64,000 nucleotides of DNA from Pelomonas sp. Root405 (GTDB lineage Bacteria > Pseudomonadota > Gammaproteobacteria > Burkholderiales > Burkholderiaceae_C): NCBI RefSeq assembly GCF_001425165.1, contig NZ_LMDU01000017.1, forward strand, positions 33,154 through 97,153. The letters run 5' to 3'. Positions 17,532-26,799 of this stretch are shown here, one piece after another. Position 1 is the stretch's first letter; each line of letters starts with the position of its first letter. The notes under the pieces are model-generated. The model made no database searches and was not told where the DNA came from. It saw only the letters and a list, made by a program, of their open reading frames with translations. A program made the position numbers and the translations under genes.

Positions 17532-19035
17532 TCTTTTCTCTATTCAAGCCGACCAAACAACCAAAGGCCAGAAAGAACAAGTACAAGTTCTGCGGAATAG
17601 CCACAGCTGAGAGAGTTACCAAAACGGAGACGCTTGCGGCAACCAATGCACAGGCAAAAAGGCCGGGCGGTCCTTTTGTATTAATGCCATGAGCAACCAA
17701 CCTGCCAATCATCCATACCGCCAAAACGATAAATAGGACGAAACCCACTAAGCCAGAATCCAGCAGCAATGAGATGTAATGCACATCCATAGTGAGAAGG
17801 CCGCCCGAACCAGAAACGCCTGCCAGACCGAGCGCCGAGCTTTGCCCATATCCCAATATTGGGCTGTCCGAAGCGGCAGAGATCGCGGCGTTTAATTGAA
17901 CCAGTCGCGTGCTACTGCTTGACGCTTCGGTTTGACTCTTACCACGAACCAACTCCTGCATTGCCATTGCCCCGACCGCTGCACCCAAGATGAGCACCGG
18001 CACGAGTGCGATAGCCAACCCTCTGAAAACGTTTGAATACTTCAACACCCTCCACCAAACCAGCAACGCCAGCACTGCAACGGATGTAACCGCAGCAAGC
18101 ACGCCGGACCGCGATCCGGATTTCCAGATGCCTACCAGACATAGTAACGTCACCGCGATGATCAACCCACGATAAATAATTCCGCTACGAGACACGAAAG
18201 CGGCAAAGAGAAGCGGCAACATTGCTCCTAGGAATTGACCGAATAGGATCGGATGGCCGAAAACGGATTGAACGCGAAACGTTCCCGATCGCAATTTCTC
18301 ACTGGCAATATTTGCGATCACCGACCCGAGCTGGCCTGCCTCGTCCGCTGAAGCGAACGCGACAAATCGATTTCGCTGTTCGATGGCTTCAACGATACCG
18401 GCGGCGGCAACAACAAGGGAAGCGCAGATCAACAAGTTATTCAATCGCTCGCGCCAGCCGTCACTTCTCGACAATATCAGCCCAACGAAAAATGCAGAAT
18501 GAATGAACACAAACTCGCGGAATATTTCGAGAATGCGCGAGACTGGAAAATCGACGACTGCTGATGTGACAACTCGCCAGCACATCCAGCAAACATAAAC
18601 GATCAGCAGTCCGCGTACTGACGCCAATCCGCGCCCCAGTTCGGCGGAAAAACTTCTGTAATGGAGAGATATTACGGCGACAAGCGCCAAAAAGAGGAAG
18701 CTGCCGAGGGTAAACGGATTAACACGGGGGAGCGACGCGACAGAAAGGAAGATGTATTGCGGCCAAATGATCGCAAACAAGAACATTAGAGAAGCGATCA
18801 GCTTCAAAATTCGATTTGGAGGCTCACGCCCTGGTAAAGATGGATATCCCCAGGCGAACGCAAGGAAGGTTAAAACGCCAAGCGCTGCGAAAGCTCGAAC
18901 CGTCAACCCAGGAGGCAGGACAACCACGGCCATTCCACACAAGACCGTGAAGACCAATAGCACGCCATACTTGGCTGCGCGAAGCAGCGCCAATATGGCT
19001 TGCGGCCGATCCGGGAAGTTGAGTTTTAAGTTCAT
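17506..19035 (-). CDS. O-antigen/EPS polymerase-like (Wzy/ligase family) membrane protein
   Basis: 509-aa polytopic protein with roughly a dozen hydrophobic segments and a large loop near the middle (RLVQLNAAISAASDSPILGY region), the arrangement of O-antigen polymerase/ligase family members. In this locus it most likely polymerises flipped repeat units in the periplasm. It is lower in GC than the rest of the operon. It starts 4 nt inside the end of the pyruvyltransferase gene and ends 26 nt inside the acyltransferase gene. Wzy proteins diverge fast, so the assignment rests on topology and context. Confidence 0.75.
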   Translation of the reverse strand: MNLKLNFPDRPQAILALLRAAKYGVLLVFTVLCGMAVVVLPPGLTVRAFAALGVLTFLAFAWGYPSLPGREPPNRILKLIASLMFLFAIIWPQYIFLSVASLPRVNPFTLGSFLFLALVAVISLHYRSFSAELGRGLASVRGLLIVYVCWMCWRVVTSAVVDFPVSRILEIFREFVFIHSAFFVGLILSRSDGWRERLNNLLICASLVVAAAGIVEAIEQRNRFVAFASADEAGQLGSVIANIASEKLRSGTFRVQSVFGHPILFGQFLGAMLPLLFAAFVSRSGIIYRGLIIAVTLLCLVGIWKSGSRSGVLAAVTSVAVLALLVWWRVLKYSNVFRGLAIALVPVLILGAAVGAMAMQELVRGKSQTEASSSSTRLVQLNAAISAASDSPILGYGQSSALGLAGVSGSGGLLTMDVHYISLLLDSGLVGFVLFIVLAVWMIGRLVAHGINTKGPPGLFACALVAASVSVLVTLSAVAIPQNLYLFFLAFGCLVGLNREKNESGESKA

Positions 19036-20240
19036 CGAAGTGCCTTTAGAACTTCTCTCAGTGCATCTTCATAACGCCGAATGCGGGCATCTACTTGATT
19101 GAGTGCGCGTCGCACATCATCCCGCAGTGTCTCCCGCTGCAGGAAGCCGTCGAGTATTTTGGTGACGACGGCTTCTCCATCTTCCTTTTTGCAATCAGCC
19201 ACATGCGAGTACCCCAGCGTGCCAAACAGGCCGTTGAACTTACGGCTGTACGCCATCGGGATGACCGGCACGCCGCTTGAGAACGCGGCAATGCAGGCAT
19301 GCATGCGAGCGCCGGTGAAAAAGTCCATGCCGGCGATATAGGACTTGGCTTCCGAGGGCCGGGCGAAGGTCGGGGCCACCACGATGCCAGGGAACTCTGC
19401 TGCGAGGAGCTTGGCCGCGGCCACGTCGTCCTCCACCGGCATGTGGGGCTCGATGACGTGGCTGACGAGGTGAACCTCCACATCGGACCGGGACGTGAGT
19501 TGCCTCAGCAACTCGCGCATGGTGGCGGCGTAGTCGATGCTCAGGCCGAACTGGTTGTTTCCGGTGTAGCCGCCATTGAGCAGCAGGCCGGACACGTTGA
19601 TGCCCAAGCGCACCTTGCCGTCGTTGCGGGGTGCAGGGCGCGTGAAGGGCAGGCGGAAGGCGACGTCGATGGCCTCGTCGACGTTGCCGGTCATGCCCAG
19701 CTCCTTCAGATAGGCGCTGGAGAGGTTGTCGCGGGCAAAGACGCGGGCGCAGCGCTTCATCACCTGGCGTGCCAGCAGGCGGGCGATGCCGCCGTCGAAG
19801 GGACCGATGGTCTGCGGCGAAAGGATGAGAGGCCGCCCGACCGAGCAGACGATGTTCTTGCTGTACCAGTAGAAGAGGAAACGCTTGAGGCCGTAGATGT
19901 CGGCAAAGCTGTCGCCCTCGCCGATGTCGAGGACGAGGTCGCAGGCACGCACGGCCTCGCGGAACTCGGCGCGGAAGACGCGGATGCGGCGCACCTGCAG
20001 TTCATGCCCGGCAGCGGCCAGTTCGGCCGCCAGCTGGGGCACCGTGGCATCGCTGGTACCGAGCACGACGAAGCGCACGCGCAGGCCGAGTTCCTCCGCC
20101 ACGCCGCGCACGATGGCGATGTTGGATTCGGTCAGCGCACCGACGCCGAGGTTGCCGGACCCGAGCGAATGCCACATGAGGCCGACGGTGACAAGCCGCG
20201 CGGGAGCGGCGGGGAGCGACGAAGAGGTTTTCTGATTCAC
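19032..20240 (-). CDS. polysaccharide pyruvyl transferase family protein
   Basis: 402-aa protein of the polysaccharide pyruvyltransferase family (CsaB/WcaK type), which transfers pyruvate from PEP to form ketals on sugars. Supporting blocks are LMWHSLGSGNLGVGALTESN near the N-terminus, LVLDIGEGDSFADIYG, RPLILSPQTIGPFDGGIARL and FFTGARMHACIAAFSSGVP (the conserved R-x-H region). Pyruvylation would give the EPS negative charge. It overlaps the FrhB-like gene upstream by 4 nt; these two families often travel together in surface-polysaccharide loci. Confidence 0.87.
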   Translation of the reverse strand: MNQKTSSSLPAAPARLVTVGLMWHSLGSGNLGVGALTESNIAIVRGVAEELGLRVRFVVLGTSDATVPQLAAELAAAGHELQVRRIRVFRAEFREAVRACDLVLDIGEGDSFADIYGLKRFLFYWYSKNIVCSVGRPLILSPQTIGPFDGGIARLLARQVMKRCARVFARDNLSSAYLKELGMTGNVDEAIDVAFRLPFTRPAPRNDGKVRLGINVSGLLLNGGYTGNNQFGLSIDYAATMRELLRQLTSRSDVEVHLVSHVIEPHMPVEDDVAAAKLLAAEFPGIVVAPTFARPSEAKSYIAGMDFFTGARMHACIAAFSSGVPVIPMAYSRKFNGLFGTLGYSHVADCKKEDGEAVVTKILDGFLQRETLRDDVRRALNQVDARIRRYEDALREVLKALR

Positions 20241-21466
20241 AACGGGGACTCACCTTTGGCGCGGCGCAAGGTGCCCCACGCGTTTCTCAACCATTCGACT
20301 TTGCGTGCGTTCAATGCGTTGCGCAGCAGGGCCAGGCGGCGGTAGCGTGGCGCCTGGCGTCGGGCCAGCCAGGTGGCGATGACGCGGCCCAGCACCATTT
20401 GCTTGCGGTTGACCTGGTAGGGCTGCATGCGGGCGATGTCGTCGACGGGCAGCGGGTCGGCCGACAGGGCGCCGGCGGCCATTGCGGCCTGGATGAGGCT
20501 TTCGCCGCGGGCGGTGCGGCTGAGGATGAGGCTGCGGCCGTCGCGCTCGGCGAAGTCGGGATAGCCGTCCTTGCCGTACCAGGCGTCGGCGCAGACGATG
20601 TCGGCGAACTCGCCGGTACCGTCGGGGCAGATCTTGCAGCGGAACTGCAGGTGCTTGTTGAGCACGGTGCCCCAGGAGCTGTTGTAGTCGGTCTCGAAGA
20701 CCTGGCCGTCGTGCTGGACGGCGCGCGCCATGCCGGGCCAGCCGTCTCCGCGGTAGCGGAAGCTTTTGAGCTGGTGCCGGTCGGCACCGAGCTTTGCGAG
20801 GAGTTCGTGAGTGCCGTGGAGGCTCGGGATGCCGGCGCACATGAAGGAGATCATGGCGACCACCAGCTCGCCGACGCGGGCGTCATGACGGCCGTAACTG
20901 CGCAGTGCGGCAACGTCACAGGGCTTGCCGACAAAGGCGAAGCGCTGGCCACGCTCCAGCAGTTGACGCAGGTCGGCCAAAGGCGCCGACGGTGCGTAAC
21001 GCGATCCCGCTGCGGCGAGGATGTCGGCCCGGCTGTTACTGATCTGCAGGTCGTTGCGCAGCGGGTCGTCACCACTGACGGCGATCTGCGCGACGAAGTC
21101 GACCTGGCCGGTTTCGAGCAACCAGGCTGCGACAGCAGAGATGCCGCCGCCGGAGGAGCCCTGCCGACGGATTTCGGGATCGAGCGAATGGCCGGCTCGC
21201 ACGCCGACGAGCGGGCCCCAAAGCGGGTGGTAGTCAGGCTGGCCCGCCTGTGTCGGAGCATGCGCGACATGGGCGCCAGGGCAGGCGTCGGCGAGCACGC
21301 GGGTCTGTTCGTCACTGAGAGCGCCGCGCTGCTGGGGCCGCAGATAGCCCTGGCTGCTGATGCGCATCTGGATGACGCCGGGCGTGGCGACGGAAGCGCA
21401 AAGGCCGCAGCCGGCACACAGGCCGTTCTGAACGACGTTCGGTATCAGGGAGACGTCAGCGGACAT
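20237..21466 (-). CDS. FrhB-like (coenzyme F420 hydrogenase/dehydrogenase beta subunit family) protein
   Basis: 409-aa Fe-S/flavoprotein-type member of the F420 hydrogenase beta-subunit family. An N-terminal ferredoxin-like cluster is seen (LCAGCGLCASV), then GSSGGGISAVAAWLLE and VGKPCDVAALRSYG, and near the middle CKICPDGTGEFADIVCADAW. No hydrogenase or F420 genes are nearby, and family members in EPS loci sit beside pyruvyltransferases, as here (4-nt overlap). A redox step in sugar modification is plausible but not demonstrated. Confidence 0.82.
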   Translation of the reverse strand: MSADVSLIPNVVQNGLCAGCGLCASVATPGVIQMRISSQGYLRPQQRGALSDEQTRVLADACPGAHVAHAPTQAGQPDYHPLWGPLVGVRAGHSLDPEIRRQGSSGGGISAVAAWLLETGQVDFVAQIAVSGDDPLRNDLQISNSRADILAAAGSRYAPSAPLADLRQLLERGQRFAFVGKPCDVAALRSYGRHDARVGELVVAMISFMCAGIPSLHGTHELLAKLGADRHQLKSFRYRGDGWPGMARAVQHDGQVFETDYNSSWGTVLNKHLQFRCKICPDGTGEFADIVCADAWYGKDGYPDFAERDGRSLILSRTARGESLIQAAMAAGALSADPLPVDDIARMQPYQVNRKQMVLGRVIATWLARRQAPRYRRLALLRNALNARKVEWLRNAWGTLRRAKGESPL

Positions 21467-21493
21467 GGAGCGTCAAACGTGGAGGCACGGCGT

Positions 21494-22780
21494 CTACCGC
21501 GGCACATGAAGGAAAGGCAAGAAGCTGGCCAGCGCGAGCGTGGCCAGAGCGGGTTGGCGCCAGCCGGCGCCTGAGAGCTGCCTGCCACGCCACACATAGG
21601 CGACGGCCAGCAACGCATTGCCTGCAGTGAGGCAGATGAGCCAGCCGGCGACGCCATGGCGGGGCACGACGACCAGGCTGAGTGCGCCAATGAAGACCCA
21701 GTGCACGGCGTTGATGGCAGCGCGAAAGCGCTGGGCACCGGCCGAGGTGAGCAGCACGCCCCAGGACGACGCGAAGAAGCGGACGAAGAACAGCAGGCCG
21801 AACCAGGGCATGAGCGCCACCAGGCCGAGGTACTGCTTACCGAAAAGCAGCGCGACCAGGGGCTCGGCCAGGGCGCAAAGGGCGAGGCCGAACAGCAGCC
21901 CGACAGCGACAAAGGCCCACTGGATGCGAACCGACTCCTTGCGCAGACTGCGGCCATCGTCGGCAGCACCTGCCGCAGCCGCAGCGCGCGGCAGGAAAAC
22001 GTTCGCGAGCACACCGGCGGCCTGCGCGCCCCCGTTGAAGAGGCGCATGCCGGCCTGGTAGATACCGACTGCCGCGGGGCCGGCGAAGTGGTTCAGCACG
22101 ACACTGTCGATTTGCCCCAGCAGGCTTTGCAGGCCGAAGTCGACGGCGTAGGCACGCGTTGAGCGAATGCGCGCCCAGGCTACCGAAAGCGTCGCTGGCC
22201 GCAAGGCCGCGAAGTAGCGCTGCTGCGCCAGCCAGGTCAACAGCAGCACGGACAGGCGCGATACCAGGAAAGCGAGCGCGGCCATCACGGGCGTTGCCAT
22301 CCACCAGAGCGCCAAGGTGACGATGGCGCACTGGAGCAGCACGGCTACGGAAGCGATGCGGGTTTCGTCGGCGAACCGGTTCGTCGCCCGAAAGCCGACA
22401 TTCAGGAATTCGGTCAGCGCATCGGCCAGCTGGGCGCCCAGCAGGAGCAGGAAGATGGTGCGCGAGCTGGGCTGCAGCCATGGCAGCGCTGCGCATGCGA
22501 TGAGCAGCACAACGACGGTCAGCAGCAGCTTGGCCGACAGCACCTCGGCCATGACTTCGCCGGCCCGGTCGGGCGCGGCGCCGATCTCACGCAGCAGGAA
22601 GGGAGTGAGCCCGTAGTTGGCCAGCAGCGCCAACAGCGTGGCGACCGACAACCAGAGCATGACAAGACCGAACTGCGTCGGCCCGAGCATGCGCGCCATG
22701 ACGACGAAGGTCAGCATGCCAAAGCCTAGGCGCATGGCAGTGCTGGTCCCCATCAGGGCAAGATTGCGGACGATAGACAT
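21494..22780 (-). CDS. oligosaccharide flippase (Wzx/MATE-like)
   Basis: 428-aa membrane protein with about 12 transmembrane segments, starting VRNLALMGTSTAMRLGFGML and with YGLTPFLLREIG and a VGIYQAGMRLFNG block typical of the polysaccharide biosynthesis/MVF superfamily. It is predicted to flip undecaprenyl-linked EPS repeat units across the inner membrane. It lies 59 bp downstream of epsI and 27 bp upstream of the FrhB-like gene. Together with the Wzy-like protein it marks the locus as Wzx/Wzy-dependent. Confidence 0.85.
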   Translation of the reverse strand: MSIVRNLALMGTSTAMRLGFGMLTFVVMARMLGPTQFGLVMLWLSVATLLALLANYGLTPFLLREIGAAPDRAGEVMAEVLSAKLLLTVVVLLIACAALPWLQPSSRTIFLLLLGAQLADALTEFLNVGFRATNRFADETRIASVAVLLQCAIVTLALWWMATPVMAALAFLVSRLSVLLLTWLAQQRYFAALRPATLSVAWARIRSTRAYAVDFGLQSLLGQIDSVVLNHFAGPAAVGIYQAGMRLFNGGAQAAGVLANVFLPRAAAAAGAADDGRSLRKESVRIQWAFVAVGLLFGLALCALAEPLVALLFGKQYLGLVALMPWFGLLFFVRFFASSWGVLLTSAGAQRFRAAINAVHWVFIGALSLVVVPRHGVAGWLICLTAGNALLAVAYVWRGRQLSGAGWRQPALATLALASFLPFLHVPR

Positions 22781-22839
22781 GCGGAAGCACGGCTGCGGCG
22801 AGGGCCGGTAGAAGCGTTAAGAAACTGGAGCGCGAAACG

Positions 22840-23568
22840 TCAGGCGATATGGTCTACGCCGGCGAATCGTCCTCTGACGCCTTCGGGGATGGCCTGGAGC
22901 AGCGCGTTCGAGAACTGGTCTTGCAGTGCGAAAGCTGCATTGGTGTCGCGATCAATCGACGACACGCGAAACAGCAGGCCGTCAGGGATCAGGTCGCGGA
23001 AGCCGTAGCGCATCTCCGCGAGCTTCTTGTCGATACCCCCGAGTACGGCGGTCTCACCGATGACGGTCCAGTAGGTGACCGGCTCGTAGCGCTGGTTGCC
23101 GAAAACAGTTTCGAGGCGTCTTGCCGGGATGGTGGCCCCGGCCAGCTTCAGCTCGACCTTGCTGTTAGCGGCGAGGCGGAAGCCCTGGGCCGGGTAGCAG
23201 ACCTCGGGATAGTGAAGCTGCAGCCCGTCGCGCTGGTCGTTGCCATAGGCGATGGACAGCATCACGCGCTGGCCCACTCGATTGATGTAGGTGCGCGAGA
23301 GGATCTGGCTGTAGAGCTGCTTGAGCAGTTCTTCCTGCTGCGGGTTGACCACACCGCCCGTGACGGTGAGGTCGACTTGCCATTCGCCGAATTGCTTCGG
23401 GATCATGCTTTCGAGGTTCATCTCGCCATGCAGGCTGGCCATTCGCTGCGTGGGCGTCAGGCGCCACGCAGCGATTGCCGCAGCTCCCATCAGGAGGCTG
23501 GCGATCGCGGCGCGACGGGTCTGGCCCTCGACAGAAAGTTCGCCACTTGGTTTGATGGCTTCGCTCAT
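22840..23568 (-). CDS. epsI: exosortase-associated protein EpsI
   Basis: 242-aa EpsI family protein (DUF3485). One N-terminal transmembrane segment (IASLLMGAAAIAAW) anchors a periplasmic domain with the family block LHYPEVCYPAQGFRL. EpsI proteins are encoded with, and sometimes fused to, exosortases; their biochemical role is unclear. The start overlaps the xrtB stop by 4 nt (ATGA). Confidence 0.88.
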   Translation of the reverse strand: MSEAIKPSGELSVEGQTRRAAIASLLMGAAAIAAWRLTPTQRMASLHGEMNLESMIPKQFGEWQVDLTVTGGVVNPQQEELLKQLYSQILSRTYINRVGQRVMLSIAYGNDQRDGLQLHYPEVCYPAQGFRLAANSKVELKLAGATIPARRLETVFGNQRYEPVTYWTVIGETAVLGGIDKKLAEMRYGFRDLIPDGLLFRVSSIDRDTNAAFALQDQFSNALLQAIPEGVRGRFAGVDHIA

Positions 23569-24434
23569 GCGTGCCCCTTCTCAGTGACCCGCCGCGTACC
23601 GAAGCGCAGCATGCCGTCCGTCGCGATGATGAGCAGCAAAGCGCTGATGAACAGCACCATGCCGGCGAATCCATGCAGGAAACCCTGTCCGGCCTCGTCA
23701 CCAAAGTAGTAGGTGATCAGCGTCAGCGTGCACACCCGGATGACATTGGCTGCAAAGCTGATCGGGACGATCAGGATGGCCAATGCGATGTTGCGGAACA
23801 AGGAGGAGTGCCGAACGATGTTCAGGTAGAGCAGGCCCAAGGCCTCCAGCGTGAACAGCGTGTGCAGGCCGGCGCAGGCATCGGCAACAAGCAGTTGGTA
23901 GGGGCCGATCTGCAGGATGACGCCACTGCGGCTGATCGGGTAGCCAACTGCATGGAGCATGCTCTCGGCCACGTAGGAGACGGCCATCTTCATCGGCTGC
24001 GTCAGCGCATCAACGATGGCACCCGGCAGCGGGATCATGAAGAGCATGAAGAACAGCGCGAAGGCAATCAGCCGCACATGGGCAGTGCCGCGCAGCAGCA
24101 GCACGATGGCCGAGACGACGAGGATGGCAGAGCCGACCTCGAAGACCCAGATGCCCTGGGAGCGCCCGACCGCGTACAGGAAGGCCGCGATGACGAACAA
24201 GGGCCAGGCAAGCCCCGGCCTCGGCTGCGCCGTACTGGTGTCCATGAGCTGGGGCCAGCGCCGATAGATCAACCAGATGCTGATGCCCAGCACGATGGGG
24301 CCATGGCCCTGGGCATCGGAAGCCCAGATGGTGCTGAACAGGCTGATCAGCGTCGGCACATACAGCGCGAGCAGGCCGAGGCCAGCTACCAGCCAGGGAA
24401 CCAGCGCTGCCCGACTGCCGCGCGCCGGAACCAT
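23565..24434 (-). CDS. xrtB: exosortase B
   Basis: 289-aa polytopic transpeptidase-like enzyme that processes PEP-CTERM proteins. The proposed catalytic residues are present: Cys187 in VADACAGLHTLF, Arg233 in AANVIRV and His254 in GFLHGFAG. A GTG at 24455 is possible, but the ATG at 24434 (preceded by GGGGA) is preferred. Its place between epsG and epsI matches the XrtB type EPS locus. Candidate substrates in this window are the PEP-CTERM proteins at 7813-8478 and 33369-34028, and possibly 34471-35082. Confidence 0.9.
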   Translation of the reverse strand: MVPARGSRAALVPWLVAGLGLLALYVPTLISLFSTIWASDAQGHGPIVLGISIWLIYRRWPQLMDTSTAQPRPGLAWPLFVIAAFLYAVGRSQGIWVFEVGSAILVVSAIVLLLRGTAHVRLIAFALFFMLFMIPLPGAIVDALTQPMKMAVSYVAESMLHAVGYPISRSGVILQIGPYQLLVADACAGLHTLFTLEALGLLYLNIVRHSSLFRNIALAILIVPISFAANVIRVCTLTLITYYFGDEAGQGFLHGFAGMVLFISALLLIIATDGMLRFGTRRVTEKGHA

Positions 24435-24456
24435 TGAAATCCCCAAGGTCGACACC

Positions 24457-25344
24457 TCAATACTCGTTCATGACGACGCCTGCGACTTCGGTAGGCGTAT
24501 TGCCCAGCGCGGCGACGAGACCATTCAACGCGGTGACGCGGGTTACACCCTTGCGCGCAATGGCCAGCGCCGCGCCACAACGCGCCGCGATGACGGCGTA
24601 GTCGGCGCCGTGGATGGCGGCCGGCGTATCGACGATGACGTGATCGAACTTGGACACCAGCTCACGCATCAGCAGCGCAAACGCGGGGCGCTCGACCAAC
24701 TCCGTCGGGTTGGGCGGCAAAGTGCCGACCGGCATCACGAAGAGGCTCGGCAAATCGCGGATGGGCCGGATCACATTGGTTTCGGAACGTCCCGACAGGA
24801 TGCCCGACAAGCCGGAGCTGTTTTCCAGCCCGAAGATTTCGTGCTGTCGCGGGCTGCGCATGTCGCCGTCTACCAGCAAGGTGCGGCCACCCAGCTGACT
24901 GAATGCAATGGCGAGGTTGGCGGCAAAGAAGGTCTTGCCGTCCCCGTCGTCCGCGCTGATCACCGCAATGGCCCGCCGCGGCGCATCGGCCGGGTAGAGC
25001 TTCATGTTGATCTGGCTGCGCAGCACACGGAAAGACTCGGCCTGGTCGCTGAACGGTTTGGCAGCCAGCACGAGTTCATCGTTGGGCGCCGGCCCGCCGC
25101 CGGCGGCATAGGGATAGTGGAACTGCTGGCTCAGCGCCCACAGCACATCCTCGCCCTTGGCCAGCCCGAGCGACACGGCCGCCTCGCCGAAGCGCAGGCC
25201 GTGCGACTTCTGGTGGGCCAGGATGCGCTCCACCTGTTCGGTGGTGAGGTTGTTGGCTTCGGCAATGATGTCGCCGATGGATCGGTCATGCAGGGCCGAG
25301 GGACGGACCTCTTCTGCGGAACGGCTGCTCATGTTGTTTTGCAT
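24457..25344 (-). CDS. epsG: chain-length determinant tyrosine kinase EpsG (Wzc/BY-kinase)
   Basis: 295-aa cytoplasmic BY-kinase domain protein. It has Walker A SADDGDGKTFF (about residues 130-140), Walker A' LLVDGDMRSP (about 156-165) and Walker B-like HVIVDTPA. The N-terminal part resembles the GspE/MshEN-type region often fused in EpsG. Unlike Wzc it lacks a Tyr cluster, though the last residue is Tyr. It works with the membrane partner EpsF (12 bp upstream) to control EPS polymerisation and export. Confidence 0.88.
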   Translation of the reverse strand: MQNNMSSRSAEEVRPSALHDRSIGDIIAEANNLTTEQVERILAHQKSHGLRFGEAAVSLGLAKGEDVLWALSQQFHYPYAAGGGPAPNDELVLAAKPFSDQAESFRVLRSQINMKLYPADAPRRAIAVISADDGDGKTFFAANLAIAFSQLGGRTLLVDGDMRSPRQHEIFGLENSSGLSGILSGRSETNVIRPIRDLPSLFVMPVGTLPPNPTELVERPAFALLMRELVSKFDHVIVDTPAAIHGADYAVIAARCGAALAIARKGVTRVTALNGLVAALGNTPTEVAGVVMNEY

Positions 25345-25355
25345 TGGTCGACTCG

Positions 25356-26783
25356 TCAGGCGGCTTTGGACACAGGCGCGGAGCCGAGAAGTCGCTGGCG
25401 TTGCGCCCCGCCAGCAGCGAACCCAATCGAGCGCTTGGATTTCGGACCTGGCAGCACGCCGATGATCGAAAGACCCAGCAGTTCTTGAATGTCATCAATC
25501 TCGCGCACACGACGGTCGCGCAGCTCGGCAGCCATGACCACGCCGACCGCCAGCAGGGCGCCAACGAAGATGCCCAGCGCGATGTTGAGCGGGATCTTCG
25601 GGAAAGAGGCCTCGATGGGCGCCGACGCCGAGGTGAGGACGCTGGCATTGCTGGAGGTTGCCTGACTCTCGATGCTGGTCACCGACTGGCGCTGCATGAT
25701 GTTGTCGTAGTTGCGCTGCGCGTTCTCGATTTCCCGGGTGATGACCGCGCCCTCGTCCCGCACCTGCTTCAGCTTGAGCACCTTGGCGCGCTGCGCCTCC
25801 AGGTCAGCCCGCAGCTGTGCCTCGCGCTGGCGACTGATGTTGCCGCTGATGCCGACGCCCGCGGTCAGACGCTTGACCTCGGCATCGATGCGCTGGCGCA
25901 GCTCGTTGATGCTCGCCTTCAGCTCGATGACCTGGGGATTCTTGTCACCCAGGCGTGCGCTGATCTCCTGCAGGCGCGCTTCAGAGCGCGACATGTCCGC
26001 ACGCAGCGATGCAACCACCGGGTTGCTGGTGATCTCGAACATCTTGTCGCCGGAGCCGGCGTTGGCCTGGGCCTGGCGGCTGCTGGCTTCGGCAGACAGC
26101 GACTGCACCATGACGAGCTGGCTGGAAATCTCGTTGAGTCGCTGGTTCTCAACGTCCAGACGCTCATCCGTCATGATGAGGCCATGCTCGTTCTGGAAAG
26201 CGCTGAGCTTGCTCTGTGCTTTCTCGAGGGCCTCACGCGCCTCCTTGGCGCGACTGTCAAAGAAGCTGCTGTACTGCTTGGCGGGGTCGACACGCAGCTC
26301 GACCGAGGTTTCGATGTAGGCCTGCACGAAGGCGTTGGCCAACGCGGCGGCAAACCTGGGGTCCGGCGCAACGTACGACACGTTGATCACACTGCTTTCG
26401 CGGCCCGGCTTGACGTCGAGGTCTCGCTGCAGGCGGTCGATCAGCCAGGTCTCGATGTCGCCTTCACCGTTTTGCGCTTCTTGCCATTGCTGCCGGACCT
26501 GCGGCACTTCGGTCAACCGGAGCGTGCGCACTGCGCGGCGTGCCACGCGCTCGCTCTGAAGGATGTCGATTTGCGTGGCGATGACGCCCGGCGTCATCAG
26601 CGACTGATACGCGATGGCAGACAGAGGATCGGGCTTGACGTCGACCACGACGCTGGCCACCGCGGTGTAGCGCTTGGGCAGCAGGAAGCTCAGCGCCACA
26701 GCAGGTATGAGGACGCCCAGCAGGATGGCGATGAACAGCCGTTTGCGGGCAACCAGGATCGAAAGGAATTGGCGGAATGTCAT
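25356..26783 (-). CDS. epsF: chain-length determinant protein EpsF (Wzz/GNVR)
   Basis: 475-aa polysaccharide co-polymerase. The ATG at 26783 is chosen because AGGGG precedes it and it leaves 16 bp after epsE; an open extension to 26849 would overlap epsE. Transmembrane segments flank a long periplasmic coiled coil (QAQRKIN-type heptads, residues about 170-390). The N-terminal segment is MTFRQFLSILVARKRLFIAI. The second transmembrane segment (IPLNIALGIFVGALLAVGVV) is followed by a short cytoplasmic tail. Partner of the kinase EpsG. Confidence 0.88.
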   Translation of the reverse strand: MTFRQFLSILVARKRLFIAILLGVLIPAVALSFLLPKRYTAVASVVVDVKPDPLSAIAYQSLMTPGVIATQIDILQSERVARRAVRTLRLTEVPQVRQQWQEAQNGEGDIETWLIDRLQRDLDVKPGRESSVINVSYVAPDPRFAAALANAFVQAYIETSVELRVDPAKQYSSFFDSRAKEAREALEKAQSKLSAFQNEHGLIMTDERLDVENQRLNEISSQLVMVQSLSAEASSRQAQANAGSGDKMFEITSNPVVASLRADMSRSEARLQEISARLGDKNPQVIELKASINELRQRIDAEVKRLTAGVGISGNISRQREAQLRADLEAQRAKVLKLKQVRDEGAVITREIENAQRNYDNIMQRQSVTSIESQATSSNASVLTSASAPIEASFPKIPLNIALGIFVGALLAVGVVMAAELRDRRVREIDDIQELLGLSIIGVLPGPKSKRSIGFAAGGAQRQRLLGSAPVSKAA

Positions 26784-26799
26784 GCGTGGCCCCTGGAAA

